Shown here: positions 16,054 to 25,200 of the stretch, piece after piece
Position numbering within the stretch: the first letter of the stretch is position 1
How the letters are laid out: every line of letters starts with the position of its first letter
Assembly: GCA_022843485.1 (NCBI GenBank)
Contig: JALHNM010000002.1
Location: forward strand, 282,238-346,237
Direction: 5' to 3'
From: Fimbriimonadaceae bacterium
Lineage (GTDB): Bacteria; Armatimonadota; Fimbriimonadia; Fimbriimonadales; Fimbriimonadaceae
DNA: 64,000 bases
Made by a program: the position numbers and the translations under genes
The notes under the pieces: generated by a model
Database searches by the model: none
What the model was told of the DNA's origin: nothing
What the model saw: only the letters and a program-made list of their open reading frames with translations

Positions 16054-17226
16054 TCAGTCCTTCTTCTCGTTCACCAAGACCGCGCGGTCGAGCTCGTGGC
16101 GAGTGAGCTGCCCGTTGCGGCTCGTGGCGACCTTGACCTTGGTGCCCGGTTCGCCCCGAAGGAGCCCTTCGACCTCACGGAAGCTTAGGGTGGTGAGCTC
16201 CCGGCCGTCGACGCCGAGCAGGTCGTCCCCTCGCTTCACCCCAGCCTTGTCAGCCGGGCTGCCAGGGGTGACGTTGTAGATCCGCATCCTCTTGACCCTC
16301 GGGTCGTAGAAGGCCCAAAGCCCGGGGTCTCCGACCGGGGCGTCCGTCACCCGCCCGGTCCAGTTCTGGAGCCAGACCCGACGGCGGCGCATGTCCACGG
16401 TGACATTGAAGTGCTTGAGGAACCCGAACCCGACCGTACCGTCCTTCTCGGCGCTGCTCGAGGGGAGGTCAATGATGCTCCACACGCTCTCGGTGACGGG
16501 CACTCCGTAGATCTTGAGGTCGCGCAGCCGGACGTAGAACGAGTCGACCGGACCGCTCGCGACCATCGCCGTCTTCGTGAAGGTTGGCTTCGTCCCCGAC
16601 GGCCATAGGGCGAGGCGTTCGAGCACCTCCTTGTGGGTCGTAGCGTAGAAGGCGTTCCCCGTGTCCAGGGCCAGGGTCATTCGCCCGCCAGGGGCTTGAA
16701 CCGACATCTCGATCGAGTCGCGACCGATGGGCAGCATCCGGGCGAGGAACGTCCGGGTGTTGTCCGGGGTGAACTTGCTCACGTCGTGGGTCGGCGGGTG
16801 GAAGACGAACCGTCGCCGCTCGAAGTCGATCGTGAAGACCTGATCCGAGAAGGGGGCGAGGCCGAGGACCCCGTCGACGTGGGTACCGTAGGCGTACGTA
16901 TAGTGGTCGGCGGGCTTCTGGACGATGTCCCGGTCGCCGGTGCCCATGACCCGGTCGCCGAGCTTCAGCGAGTTCAGCTTCACCGTGTCCGCGGAGAACT
17001 GGCCTACAAAGTCACGCAACTCGACCGAGCCGGACGGGGGCCCGACCGAGATCCCGTCGCTTAAGATGACGGCCCCGGAGTACCCGGTGTCGTACATGAG
17101 CGAGACCTTCTTCCCGTTCGCGAGGGCGTCGACGATGATCGCGTCGTCGCCGATACGGAACGGGACTTCCACGGCCACAGGGGCCTGAGTCGCGGCGACA
17201 AGTCCGAGGGCGAGGAGCATAGCCAT
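16054..17226 (-). CDS. Secreted retropepsin-like aspartyl protease with PDZ domain
   Basis: 390-residue exported protein. A short signal peptide (MAMLLALGLVAATQAPVA) is followed by two aspartyl-protease-like halves: LMYDTGYSGAVI near residue 43 and TLALDTGNAFY near residue 200. A PDZ domain covers roughly residues 305-375 (YNVTPGSPADKAGVKRGDDLLGVDG). The combination of pepsin-like repeats and PDZ is known from bacterial clan AA proteins. It is probably a periplasmic or surface protease. It lies 48 nt downstream of the small membrane protein gene on the same strand. Whether both DTG sites are catalytic is uncertain, since the second has DTGN rather than DTGS/A. Confidence 0.8.
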   Translation of the reverse strand: MAMLLALGLVAATQAPVAVEVPFRIGDDAIIVDALANGKKVSLMYDTGYSGAVILSDGISVGPPSGSVELRDFVGQFSADTVKLNSLKLGDRVMGTGDRDIVQKPADHYTYAYGTHVDGVLGLAPFSDQVFTIDFERRRFVFHPPTHDVSKFTPDNTRTFLARMLPIGRDSIEMSVQAPGGRMTLALDTGNAFYATTHKEVLERLALWPSGTKPTFTKTAMVASGPVDSFYVRLRDLKIYGVPVTESVWSIIDLPSSSAEKDGTVGFGFLKHFNVTVDMRRRRVWLQNWTGRVTDAPVGDPGLWAFYDPRVKRMRIYNVTPGSPADKAGVKRGDDLLGVDGRELTTLSFREVEGLLRGEPGTKVKVATSRNGQLTRHELDRAVLVNEKKD

Positions 17227-17274
17227 AGTGCTTGTAAGGGATCTACGCCGGGAACGGCCAGACCGATCCGGGGC

Positions 17275-17571
17275 TCAGCCCTGAAGGCGCGACGTCACGT
17301 CGGTCTCGGAGGGCACGGGCGGCGGGGTGGTGGCCCGAGCGACGAGACCCCGGACGTCCTCGGCGGCGATGATCTGCTGGTGGAGTTCGTGGCGCAGCGT
17401 CTGAACCTCGCGGGACAGGGCGGCGACCTGGTCGCGCAGCCCGTCGTCTTGGGGCCGGCGGTGGATCAGCTCCGCCATCTTCCGCTGGTGGTTGAGGAGC
17501 ATCGCCGTAAGCGGGACGAGCACCAAGAGCCCGAACCCGATCAGGGGACCGATCACTTCGACCGGGTCCAT
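17275..17571 (-). CDS. Small membrane protein with coiled coil, PspB-like layout
   Basis: 98-residue protein with one N-terminal transmembrane helix (PLIGFGLLVLVPLTAMLL), a short basic stretch, and a heptad-rich helix (DQVAALSREVQTLRHELHQQ). This order resembles phage-shock PspB proteins, but the similarity is architectural only and no psp gene is nearby. ATG start, 3 nt after the upstream VirK-like stop, so translation is probably coupled. Confidence 0.6.
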   Translation of the reverse strand: MDPVEVIGPLIGFGLLVLVPLTAMLLNHQRKMAELIHRRPQDDGLRDQVAALSREVQTLRHELHQQIIAAEDVRGLVARATTPPPVPSETDVTSRLQG

Positions 17572-17574
17572 CGC

Positions 17575-18048
17575 CTAGGAGCCCTTCCGGCCGGGTTCGA
17601 CGGCGAAGAACGTGACCGCCGTGCTCGCCGCTGTCCCGGCGGGGAGGTCATAGAGCAAGAGGGTCGGTTCCGACCCGGTCACCAGGTGACGGACACGCAG
17701 GGCGAAGACCCCGTTCTCGTCGAGCCTCGCCTCCACCAGGTGGCGGACGTTCCCTCGGCCGCGCAGGTGTTGGTCGAAGTCGGACACGAGCATCACGTAG
17801 GCCTGGACGTTCTGAAGGACACCCTTCTCCACCTGCTGCCAGGTCGTGAACTCGAAGCCCGTCTTCATCTTGGGGGACTCAGCCGTGACCCCGTCCACTC
17901 GGAGCCTCAGCTTAGAGAGATCGACCACCGCCCGCACCTTGCCCCCGGCCTCGAGGTGGGCGACCAGGTCGGCGTACGTCTCAAGGCGGTCGCCCGCGAA
18001 GGCGCTCCCGGCCACCGCGAAGAGGATCAGCGCACAGACCGTCCGCAT
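17575..18048 (-). CDS. VirK-family secreted protein
   Basis: 157-residue protein with a cleavable signal peptide (MRTVCALILFAVAGSAFAG). The mature part, with ETYADLVAHLEAGGKVRAVVDLSKL followed by a beta-rich region ending LLLYDLPAGTAASTAVTFFAV, matches the VirK family pattern (small periplasmic proteins of unknown biochemical role, first noted near plant-pathogen virulence genes). The start is supported by TATCTT 8 nt upstream. It leads a two-gene unit with the small coiled-coil membrane protein. Confidence 0.65.
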   Translation of the reverse strand: MRTVCALILFAVAGSAFAGDRLETYADLVAHLEAGGKVRAVVDLSKLRLRVDGVTAESPKMKTGFEFTTWQQVEKGVLQNVQAYVMLVSDFDQHLRGRGNVRHLVEARLDENGVFALRVRHLVTGSEPTLLLYDLPAGTAASTAVTFFAVEPGRKGS

Positions 18049-18158
18049 ACGGAGTAAAGATACCGCCTTGGGCTGCGATCCGATTCGATCCGGCCCGAGA
18101 ATCTCACGGAAGACGGAACGGGGCCCACCTTGGGACGTCGGATAGACTCGTGACCACC

Positions 18159-19091
18159 ATGACGACCGTAGCCATCCTAGCCGCCCTGACGTTCTCTCCC
18201 GCCCCGTGGCAGGTCGCCGTCTCGGGGGACTCCGTGCTCGTCGTGAACCCGGACGGGGAGTTCATGGTGACCCGTTTGAGCGAAGCCCGGAAAGCCCCCG
18301 TGCCGTTCAAGGCGGTCGAATCGCCCGACCGGCTCGGGCTCGTCGCCCCGATCCGGGCCGAGCAGTTCGCCGCCTTTACGAACGAGGCCCAGCCCAAGTT
18401 CCGGTTCGTCTTCTCGGACGGGGGCGTCGGCGAGACGGTGAACCCCCCCGCCGACTTCGAACCGAAGCGACTCGTGGGCTTCCAAGACGGCCGGGTCTAC
18501 GCCGCAGGCACCCAAGGGGGCAAACCCGCCAGCCACTTCTTCAAGGACACGACCTGGACGGACCTCGCCGGGCGAGGGGCCCTCGACCGCGGGGTGGACA
18601 CCGGCCGGGTGAACGTCCAGTTCAACGTGTCGAAAGAGGACTTCGCGGCCGGTCGAGGCTTCGCGGTGACGGTCACAGACCAGTCCGAGCTGGAGCTTTA
18701 CGTCGGTAACGATCGGATGGCACGGGCGTTCATCCTCCTGCCGAACCTCACGCCCAAGGGGGCTCGGCCAGAGGTCGGATTGGTCCGGAGTTCGTCCCTC
18801 AACTCCGTCGCGATGGTCTGGCGGATGGAAGACCCGGCCGCCCCGCTCAAGCTTGTGCTGTACGGGGTGCGCGCGACGGTGACCGGCTGGGCCGACCTCG
18901 ACCCGAAGATCGTGCAGGCGACGACCCCCGTCGGCGCCGTGAAGGACCGGGTCGCCGTGGCCAACATCCGGGAGGCGGTGGTGCTCGCTGAGGACGGGAC
19001 CCTCCACTATCTCTCGCTACGTCCCCAGGCCGAGTTCACGAGGATGGCCCCCCTCGGGAGCCCCACTGAGGGCGCGAAGACTGGAGGCTAG
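18159..19091 (+). CDS. Hypothetical secreted protein
   Basis: 310-residue protein of unknown family. It starts with a short hydrophobic segment (TTVAILAALTFSPAPW) that may be a signal peptide, and continues as a mixed beta-rich protein with repeated phrases suggestive of a beta-propeller or lipocalin-like shape (SGDSVLVVNPDGEFMV, GFQDGRVYAAGTQGG, LAEDGTLHYLSLRP). ATG at 18159 is chosen over GTG at 18150 because TAGACT ends at 18148, too close for the GTG to lie in the transcript. Its TAG overlaps the stop of the convergent GGDEF gene in CTAG. Confidence 0.6.
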   Translation: MTTVAILAALTFSPAPWQVAVSGDSVLVVNPDGEFMVTRLSEARKAPVPFKAVESPDRLGLVAPIRAEQFAAFTNEAQPKFRFVFSDGGVGETVNPPADFEPKRLVGFQDGRVYAAGTQGGKPASHFFKDTTWTDLAGRGALDRGVDTGRVNVQFNVSKEDFAAGRGFAVTVTDQSELELYVGNDRMARAFILLPNLTPKGARPEVGLVRSSSLNSVAMVWRMEDPAAPLKLVLYGVRATVTGWADLDPKIVQATTPVGAVKDRVAVANIREAVVLAEDGTLHYLSLRPQAEFTRMAPLGSPTEGAKTGG

Positions 19092-19933
19092 ACCGACGCG
19101 GGCGTCCGCCGACCCTCTGTCCGAAGCAGGCGGCGGCGGTGGTAGAGGTTGTTGTCCGCTCGGGCCATGAGGCTCGAGAGGGAGTCTTGGGAGTCCCGAA
19201 GGAGGGCGGTCCCCGTCGAGACGGTGAGACGCACTCCGAGGCCGCGGGCCCCCTTGGCCAGTGCCGACTCGACCCGGCCCGACCAGAACCGGGCGTCCCC
19301 CAACTCCGCCCCGCAAAGAAGGACGGCGAACTCGTCGCCCCCATGGCGCCAGACGAGGTCCCGAGGGCCGCACGCTGACCTGAGAGCTCGAGCCACCGAC
19401 CGGAGCGCCAAGTCGCCCGTTTCGTGCCCCAGCTCGTCGTTGATCCCCTTGAACCCGTCGCAGTCCACCATCACGAGGACTGCCCGCTCGCCGTTGCGCC
19501 GGCAGGTCTCGATGGCGAGGGCCGCCCGCTCCTCGCCGCCGCGGCGGTTGTAGACGCCGGTCAAGTGGTCGCTCACCGCGCGGTGGCGCGCCTTCCGCAG
19601 GGAGCGACCGAGGCTGTCTAGGAGAAAACCGACGAGCCCAAGGCTCACAAGGTGCCCACCCAAAGCGTCGAGGCCCGCGCCAGAACCGACGGTCAGGATG
19701 ACAGCGACGACAGGAACGCTGAGGAACCCGGCCGTCCGGGCTCCGACCCTGAAGGCGAGGGCGATCGGGATCAAGGCCAAGAAGTCGAGTCCTGGCGGCA
19801 GAGACCAGTTCCTATCTGCCCACCTCAGGGCGACACAGCACGCGGCCGAGGCCAGGACGAGGAGCACCGTCCGGAAGGCGTGCGGGATCAGGTCGAGGGT
19901 GGTGGAGAGGCGGGTCAGGGGAGAGCGGGTCAC
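19088..19933 (-). CDS. Membrane-bound diguanylate cyclase (GGDEF)
   Basis: 281-residue protein. The first 110 residues have about four hydrophobic segments; residues 118-270 form a GGDEF domain with DHLTGVYNRRGGEE, DCDGFKGINDELGHETGD and the active-site loop RHGGDEFAVLL, which is intact. It should make c-di-GMP from GTP at the membrane. No RxxD inhibitory site is obvious just before GGDEF. Unlike many genes here it has a classical Shine-Dalgarno (AAGGAGAG, 5 nt before GTG). Divergent from the EF-G paralogue; convergent overlap with the 18159 gene. Confidence 0.9.
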   Translation of the reverse strand: MTRSPLTRLSTTLDLIPHAFRTVLLVLASAACCVALRWADRNWSLPPGLDFLALIPIALAFRVGARTAGFLSVPVVAVILTVGSGAGLDALGGHLVSLGLVGFLLDSLGRSLRKARHRAVSDHLTGVYNRRGGEERAALAIETCRRNGERAVLVMVDCDGFKGINDELGHETGDLALRSVARALRSACGPRDLVWRHGGDEFAVLLCGAELGDARFWSGRVESALAKGARGLGVRLTVSTGTALLRDSQDSLSSLMARADNNLYHRRRLLRTEGRRTPASV

Positions 19934-20006
19934 AGGGTCTCTCCTTGGATCATCGGCACGTTCGACCCTAGTAGAGAGGCGAGGGTGACCTTTGGCGAGT
20001 CCGTGC

Positions 20007-20012
20007 TATGCT
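20007..20012 (+). promoter_or_regulatory. Candidate -10 for EF-G-like gene
   Basis: TATGCT is close to the sigma-70 -10 consensus and lies 40-60 nt upstream of the two plausible starts of the EF-G paralogue. No good -35 is seen at 17 bp. Confidence 0.35.
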
Positions 20013-20072
20013 CGGTTCAACGGGCCCAGAGGCTCGAGACTCCCCCGGCCGATGCCGGGAAGGCAGGCGCAG

Positions 20073-22145
20073 TTGAAGCAGTACAGTCCAGACACGATCC
20101 GAAACGTCGCCATCGTCGGTCACGGCGGCTCCGGGAAGACGATGCTCGTCGAGCACATGATGTACACCGCGGGGGCGGCCGAGCGAGTGGGGACCGTCGA
20201 GGCGGGCAACACGCACAGCGACTTCGACCCCTTGGAAATCCGGCGCAAGATCAGTGTGAGCGCTAGCGTCCTGCCCCTCGAGTGGCACGACCACAAGATC
20301 AACCTCATCGACGTGCCGGGCTACCCCGACTTCATCGGCGACCTCCACGCCGTCGCCCGGGTCGTGGACGCGATGGTCATCGTCTGCGAGGCCAAGCGAG
20401 ACCTCGACGTCGGCTTCGACCTCGCTTGGGAGGTGGCCGAGGAGCACGGCCTTGCCCGCTGCATCTTCATCAACAAGCTGGAACGGGACAACGCTGACTA
20501 CGAGGGGCTCATGGAGACCCTCCACGGTCGCTACGGGAACCGGATCGTCGACGCCCAGATCCCGATCGGCCACCAGGCGGCGTTCTCGGGCGTGCTCGAC
20601 CTGCTGAATATGAAGGTCTACAAGGGCAAGGACCGCGGCGTCGAGATCGAAGAGGTCCCGACCGGTTACGCCGACCAGGCGACCGCCTTGCGGGAAAAGC
20701 TGATGGACGCGGCCGCCGAAGGGGACGACGCCCTCATGGAGAAGTACCTGGGCGGCGAGAGCCTCACGGAGGAAGAAGTCGAGCACGGCCTCATGTTCGG
20801 GGCGAAGGCAGGTCGCGTCGTGCCGGTCCTCCTCGGGTCGGCGTCGAGCGGGATCGGCGTCGCCACCCTCCTCGACCGGATCGTAGGCGAGATGCCCTCG
20901 CCGGTCTACCACCCGTTCACCACCGTGGACGGCACGAAGTTGGAGGAGGACCCGAACGGGCCGCTCGTGGGCTTCGTGTTCAAGACCACGGCCGACCCCT
21001 ACGTCGGGAAGATCAACTACGTCCGGATCTTCAGCGGCACGCTCAAGCTCGACGACCATGTCTTGAACGTCAACCGCGGGAAGGACGAACGGGTCCACAA
21101 CCTGTTCGTGCCCCACGGCAAGGCCCAACAGCCCGCGACGGTGGTCACGGCGGGCGACATCTGCGCGATCGCCAAGCTCCAGGACACCCACACCGGCGAC
21201 ACGCTCACTACGGCCAAGGACAAGGTCGAGCTGCCCCCGGTGACCTTCCCGAACCCGATCTACCAGGTCGCGATCAAGGCGGTGACCAAGGCCGACGAAG
21301 ACAAGATGGGCCAGGCCCTGGCCCGGCTGCTCGAGGAGGACCCGACGCTGCGGTACACCCGCGACACGGTCATGCACCAAGAGCTGCTCGCCGGGATGGG
21401 AGACATCCATATCGACACGTCGCTCGAGAAGCTCCGCACCCGGTTCGGCGTCAACCTCGAGGCGGTGGAGGCGAAGGTGCCGTACCAAGAGACGGTCCGG
21501 TCGTCCGGCCAGGCCCAGGGCAAGTTCAAACGGCAGACGGGCGGCAAGGGGCAGTACGGCGATTGCTGGCTCCGGCTCGAGCCGCAGCCCCGGGGGAGCG
21601 GCTTCACGTTCGGGAACGAGGTCGTGGGGGGCGCGATCCCGAAGAACTTCATCCCTGCCATCGAGAAGGGTGTGCGGGAGACAATGCTCAGCGGGTTCCT
21701 CGCGGGCTACCCGGTGGTCGACCTCAAGTGCGTGGTCTACGACGGCTCGTACCACGACGTCGACTCGAGCGAGATGGCCTTCAAGACCGCGGCGCGGATC
21801 GGCTTCCGAGCGGCGGCCGAGAAGGCCCAGCCGACGATCCTCGAACCGATCCTCAAGCTAGAGGTCGAGGTTCCGGACGAGGCGGTCGGCGACGTGGTCG
21901 GGGACCTGAACACCCGGCGCGGCCAGATGCAGGGCATGGAGCCGAGCGCCCCCGGCAAGACCCGGGTCGCTGCCCTCGTGCCGATGGCGACGATGACCCG
22001 GTACGCGCTCGACCTGCGCTCGATCACCAAGGGCCGGGGGCGCTTCAATGCGGACCTCTCGCACTACGACGAGCTGCCCCACAACGAACAGGCGGCGCTG
22101 GTCAAGGAGTACGAGAAGCACAAGAAGGAGGACGAAGACCACTGA
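20073..22145 (+). CDS. EF-G-like translational GTPase (FusA2-type)
   Basis: 690-residue elongation-factor-G paralogue. G1 is VGHGGSGKTMLVEH, G3 is DVPGYPDFIGD (canonical EF-G has DTPGHVDF), and G4 is NKLERDNADY instead of NKxD. Domains II to V follow, including QTGGKGQYGDCWL in domain IV and the LNTRRGQMQGME segment near the end. These deviations mark the EF-G2/FusA2-type group rather than the main translocase; its role may be in recycling or stress, not determined here. TTG at 20073 gives the usual LKQYSPDTIRNVA start and has AAGG upstream; ATG at 20052 is the alternative. Confidence 0.85.
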   Translation: MKQYSPDTIRNVAIVGHGGSGKTMLVEHMMYTAGAAERVGTVEAGNTHSDFDPLEIRRKISVSASVLPLEWHDHKINLIDVPGYPDFIGDLHAVARVVDAMVIVCEAKRDLDVGFDLAWEVAEEHGLARCIFINKLERDNADYEGLMETLHGRYGNRIVDAQIPIGHQAAFSGVLDLLNMKVYKGKDRGVEIEEVPTGYADQATALREKLMDAAAEGDDALMEKYLGGESLTEEEVEHGLMFGAKAGRVVPVLLGSASSGIGVATLLDRIVGEMPSPVYHPFTTVDGTKLEEDPNGPLVGFVFKTTADPYVGKINYVRIFSGTLKLDDHVLNVNRGKDERVHNLFVPHGKAQQPATVVTAGDICAIAKLQDTHTGDTLTTAKDKVELPPVTFPNPIYQVAIKAVTKADEDKMGQALARLLEEDPTLRYTRDTVMHQELLAGMGDIHIDTSLEKLRTRFGVNLEAVEAKVPYQETVRSSGQAQGKFKRQTGGKGQYGDCWLRLEPQPRGSGFTFGNEVVGGAIPKNFIPAIEKGVRETMLSGFLAGYPVVDLKCVVYDGSYHDVDSSEMAFKTAARIGFRAAAEKAQPTILEPILKLEVEVPDEAVGDVVGDLNTRRGQMQGMEPSAPGKTRVAALVPMATMTRYALDLRSITKGRGRFNADLSHYDELPHNEQAALVKEYEKHKKEDEDH

Positions 22146-22184
22146 TCCCGGCCCGTCCCACCCGGTACGCCTTGTGGCTTGGGG

Positions 22185-22190
22185 TATCTT
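22185..22190 (+). promoter_or_regulatory. Candidate -10 for hppA
   Basis: TATCTT lies 63 nt before the hppA ATG, preceded by GGGG. The resulting leader would contain the hairpin at 22201-22239. Confidence 0.35.
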
Positions 22191-22200
22191 AACCGTTCAA

Positions 22201-22239
22201 TCAGCCGCCGGCCGGTCCACAAGGGCCTCTGGCGGCTGA
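22201..22239 (+). promoter_or_regulatory. Leader hairpin before hppA
   Basis: TCAGCCGCC (22201-22209) is the exact inverse complement of GGCGGCTGA (22231-22239), with a 21-nt loop. No U-run follows, so it is not a simple terminator; it may stabilise or regulate the hppA mRNA. The TAGGAG at 22247-22252 directly abuts the ATG. Confidence 0.4.
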
Positions 22240-22252
22240 GCCACGTTAGGAG

Positions 22253-25200
22253 ATGCTTTCGCACAGGACGGCACAAATGCGTTCCCTATCCCTATTCGCC
22301 CAGCGGATGTTCGGCCTGATCGGCCTGTCGTTCGCCCTCATGGCCCCCGCGCTCGCAGCCGGCGGTGAAGACGTCCGGCTGAACTTTAGCCAACAGGACC
22401 AGATCTTCCTCGTCGTGTCCGCGGTGATCGGCGTGATCGCCATCGTCTTCGGCATGATCTTCCGGGGCAACGTGCTCAGCTACTCGCCCGGCAACGAGAA
22501 GATGCAGGAAGTCGGTAAGGCGATCCACGACGGCGCCCGCGCCTACCTCGCCCAACAGATCCGGCTGATGTCGGTGTTCATCGTGATCCTCGCGGTCGGA
22601 CTGTTCTTCCTCTACCAGAACCAGTTCGGAGCACAGATCGCGGCCAGCGTCGCTGTCTGTTTCGTGGTCGGTGTCTTCGCCTCGTACATCGCCGGCTACA
22701 TCGGCATGGACATGGCGGTCCGGGCGAACATGCGCTCGGCCGCGGCCGCCCTCACGAGCTATAAGAGCGCGCTCGAAGTCGCGTTCCGGGCCGGTGCGGT
22801 CGCAGGGCTGTTCACGGTCGGCATGGGCCTCCTCGGCGCTACGGTCATTTTCTGGTTGGGCGGCGCGAACGCCATGAAGCTGCTCATCGGCTTCGGCTTC
22901 GGCGGCTCGCTCGCCGCGCTCTTCATGCGCGTCGGCGGCGGGATCTACACGAAGGCGGCGGACGTCGGTGCTGACCTCGTCGGTAAGGTCGAGGCGGGCA
23001 TCCCCGAAGACGACCCCCGAAACCCGGCGGTCATCGCCGACAACGTGGGCGACAACGTCGGAGACTGCGCCGGTATGGCGGCCGACGTGTTCGAGTCGTA
23101 CGAGGTCACCCTCGTCTCGGCCATCGTGCTCGGCGCGGCCACCGCGGCCCTCTTCGACACGCAGACCTGGATGCGGCTCGTCATCTTCGCCCTCATGGCC
23201 CGTGCGGTCGGGATCGTGGCGTCGATCGTGGGCGTGTACATGGTCAAGGGCAGCGACGACATCAACGTCGACCCGCTCAAGCCGATCCGCCGGGGCTTCA
23301 ACGGCTCCGCCTTCATCGCCGCCGCCCTTACGGCCGGCCTCGCCTTCTTCATGATGGGCGGCGTGCCCACCTTCGCGGGCGAGATCAAGACGAACCAGCT
23401 CTCTTCTCGAGAAGAGAGCGAGTTCCGCGAGACCAAGCAGGTGCTCGACGCCCAGAAGCGGATCGCCACGGCCCAGAAGAAGCCGGCCTGGCAGGTCTCG
23501 CAGGCCGACCTCGAGAACGACCCGACCCTCGTCGCCGCCTTCCCCGTGAAGACGGACCTCCAGAGGGTCGTCGGCGTCGTCCTCGGTCAGCAGGCCAGCG
23601 GGATCGAGGCCCCCAAGCCGCTCGAAGGCTACTCGCTCATCGACTTCAACGATACGGGCAACAAGCTGCTCAGCTACGCGACCACCGAGATCCCGATGCC
23701 GACCAGCCCGACGGCGCCCCCGCCGCAGCAGGTCACCAAGACGTTCGGGGAGCGGTTCAAGACCGACCAGTTCCGCGTCTTCAAGATCGCGATCGAGACC
23801 ACGATCCCCGCCCCGCCCGGCAGCGACCAGCAGCCGACGAAGCAGACTCAGACGATCCACTACGGCCCGATCCTGAAGGCCGACTTCGAGAGGATCGTTC
23901 AGCAGGCCAAGGAGCGCAGCCCCGACATGAAGATCGACGTGGCGGGCGAGTACCAGGTACGGTTCTTCGCCAACCGCGAGGGCCGCGTCCTCGCCGGGGT
24001 CGACGATCCGAAGGGCGACCTCCCGATCCACACCGTCACCGGCCCGCCCCTTTCCTACTACAAGGAGTCGGTCGACGTGGTCAAGAAGGCTGAGGAGGCT
24101 CGGGCCGCGAACCAGCAGACGCCCCAGCCGTCCCCGCCGATCCAACCGATCCAGCTCGCGAGCGTGGCCCAGAACCCGGTGCCGTGGTGGACGTTCTTCG
24201 TCTGCATCTTCTTCGGGATCGTGATGGCCTGGATCTTCGAGAAGCTCACGGACTACTACGTCTCGCTCCACGGGAAGCCCGTCCAGGAGGTCGCCACGGT
24301 GGCCACGGCCGGCCCGGCCCCGATGATTATCCAAGGCTTCGCCCTGGGTAAGGAGTCCTCGGTGATGAGCCTCTTCGCGATCGTCGCGTGTCTCATCGCA
24401 CCGCTCCTCATCTTCCCGCCCGCAGAGTTCGGCGGCTACCTGCTGTCGTTCTACGGCATCGCCCTCGTCGGCCTCGGGCTGCTCACCACGACCGGGTTCA
24501 TCCTCGCGATGGACACGTTCGGGCCGATCAGCGACAACGCCCAAGGCGTCTTCGAGATGTCGGGCGCGGGCCACGACAACCCCGAGGCGAGCAAGGGCAT
24601 TCAGCGCCTGGACGCCGCCGGGAACACGACGAAGGCCCTCACCAAGGGCTTCGCGATCGCGACCGCCGTGGTCGCCGCCGTCGCCCTGTTCCACGCCTTC
24701 GTCGAGTCGGCCAAGCTGACCGGCGTTGGCATGCGCCTCGAGGTCCCCGAGATCTTCCTCGGACTGATGATCGGCGGTGCGGCCCCGTACCTCTTCTCGG
24801 CGTTCTCGATCAACGCCGTCGGGCGGGCCGCCTTCCAGCTCATCAACGAGGTGCGCGAGCAGTTCCGCAAGGACCCCGGGATCATGGCCGGGACGTCGAA
24901 GCCCGACTACGGCCGGTGCGTGGCCATCGTGACCGCCGCCGCCCAGAAGGAGCTTCTTGGGCCCGGCATCCTCGCGATCGCCCTCCCGGTGGCCGTCGCC
25001 TTCGGGTTCTCGATCGGGAAGAGCCCGGTCGATATCGGCGGCAACCTCTACAACCTGACCGGCGCCCAGGCGCTCGGCGGGTTCCTCGCCGGGACGATCG
25101 TCAGCGGCCAGCTCATGGCCGTGCTCCTCGCCAACTCGGGCGGCATCTGGGACAACGCCAAGAAGCTCATCGAGGACGGCATGCACGGCGGTAAGGGCAC

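Noticed and set aside
19968-21755. 595-codon minus-strand frame opposite the EF-G paralogue
   Set aside because: Shadow frame without domain signatures.
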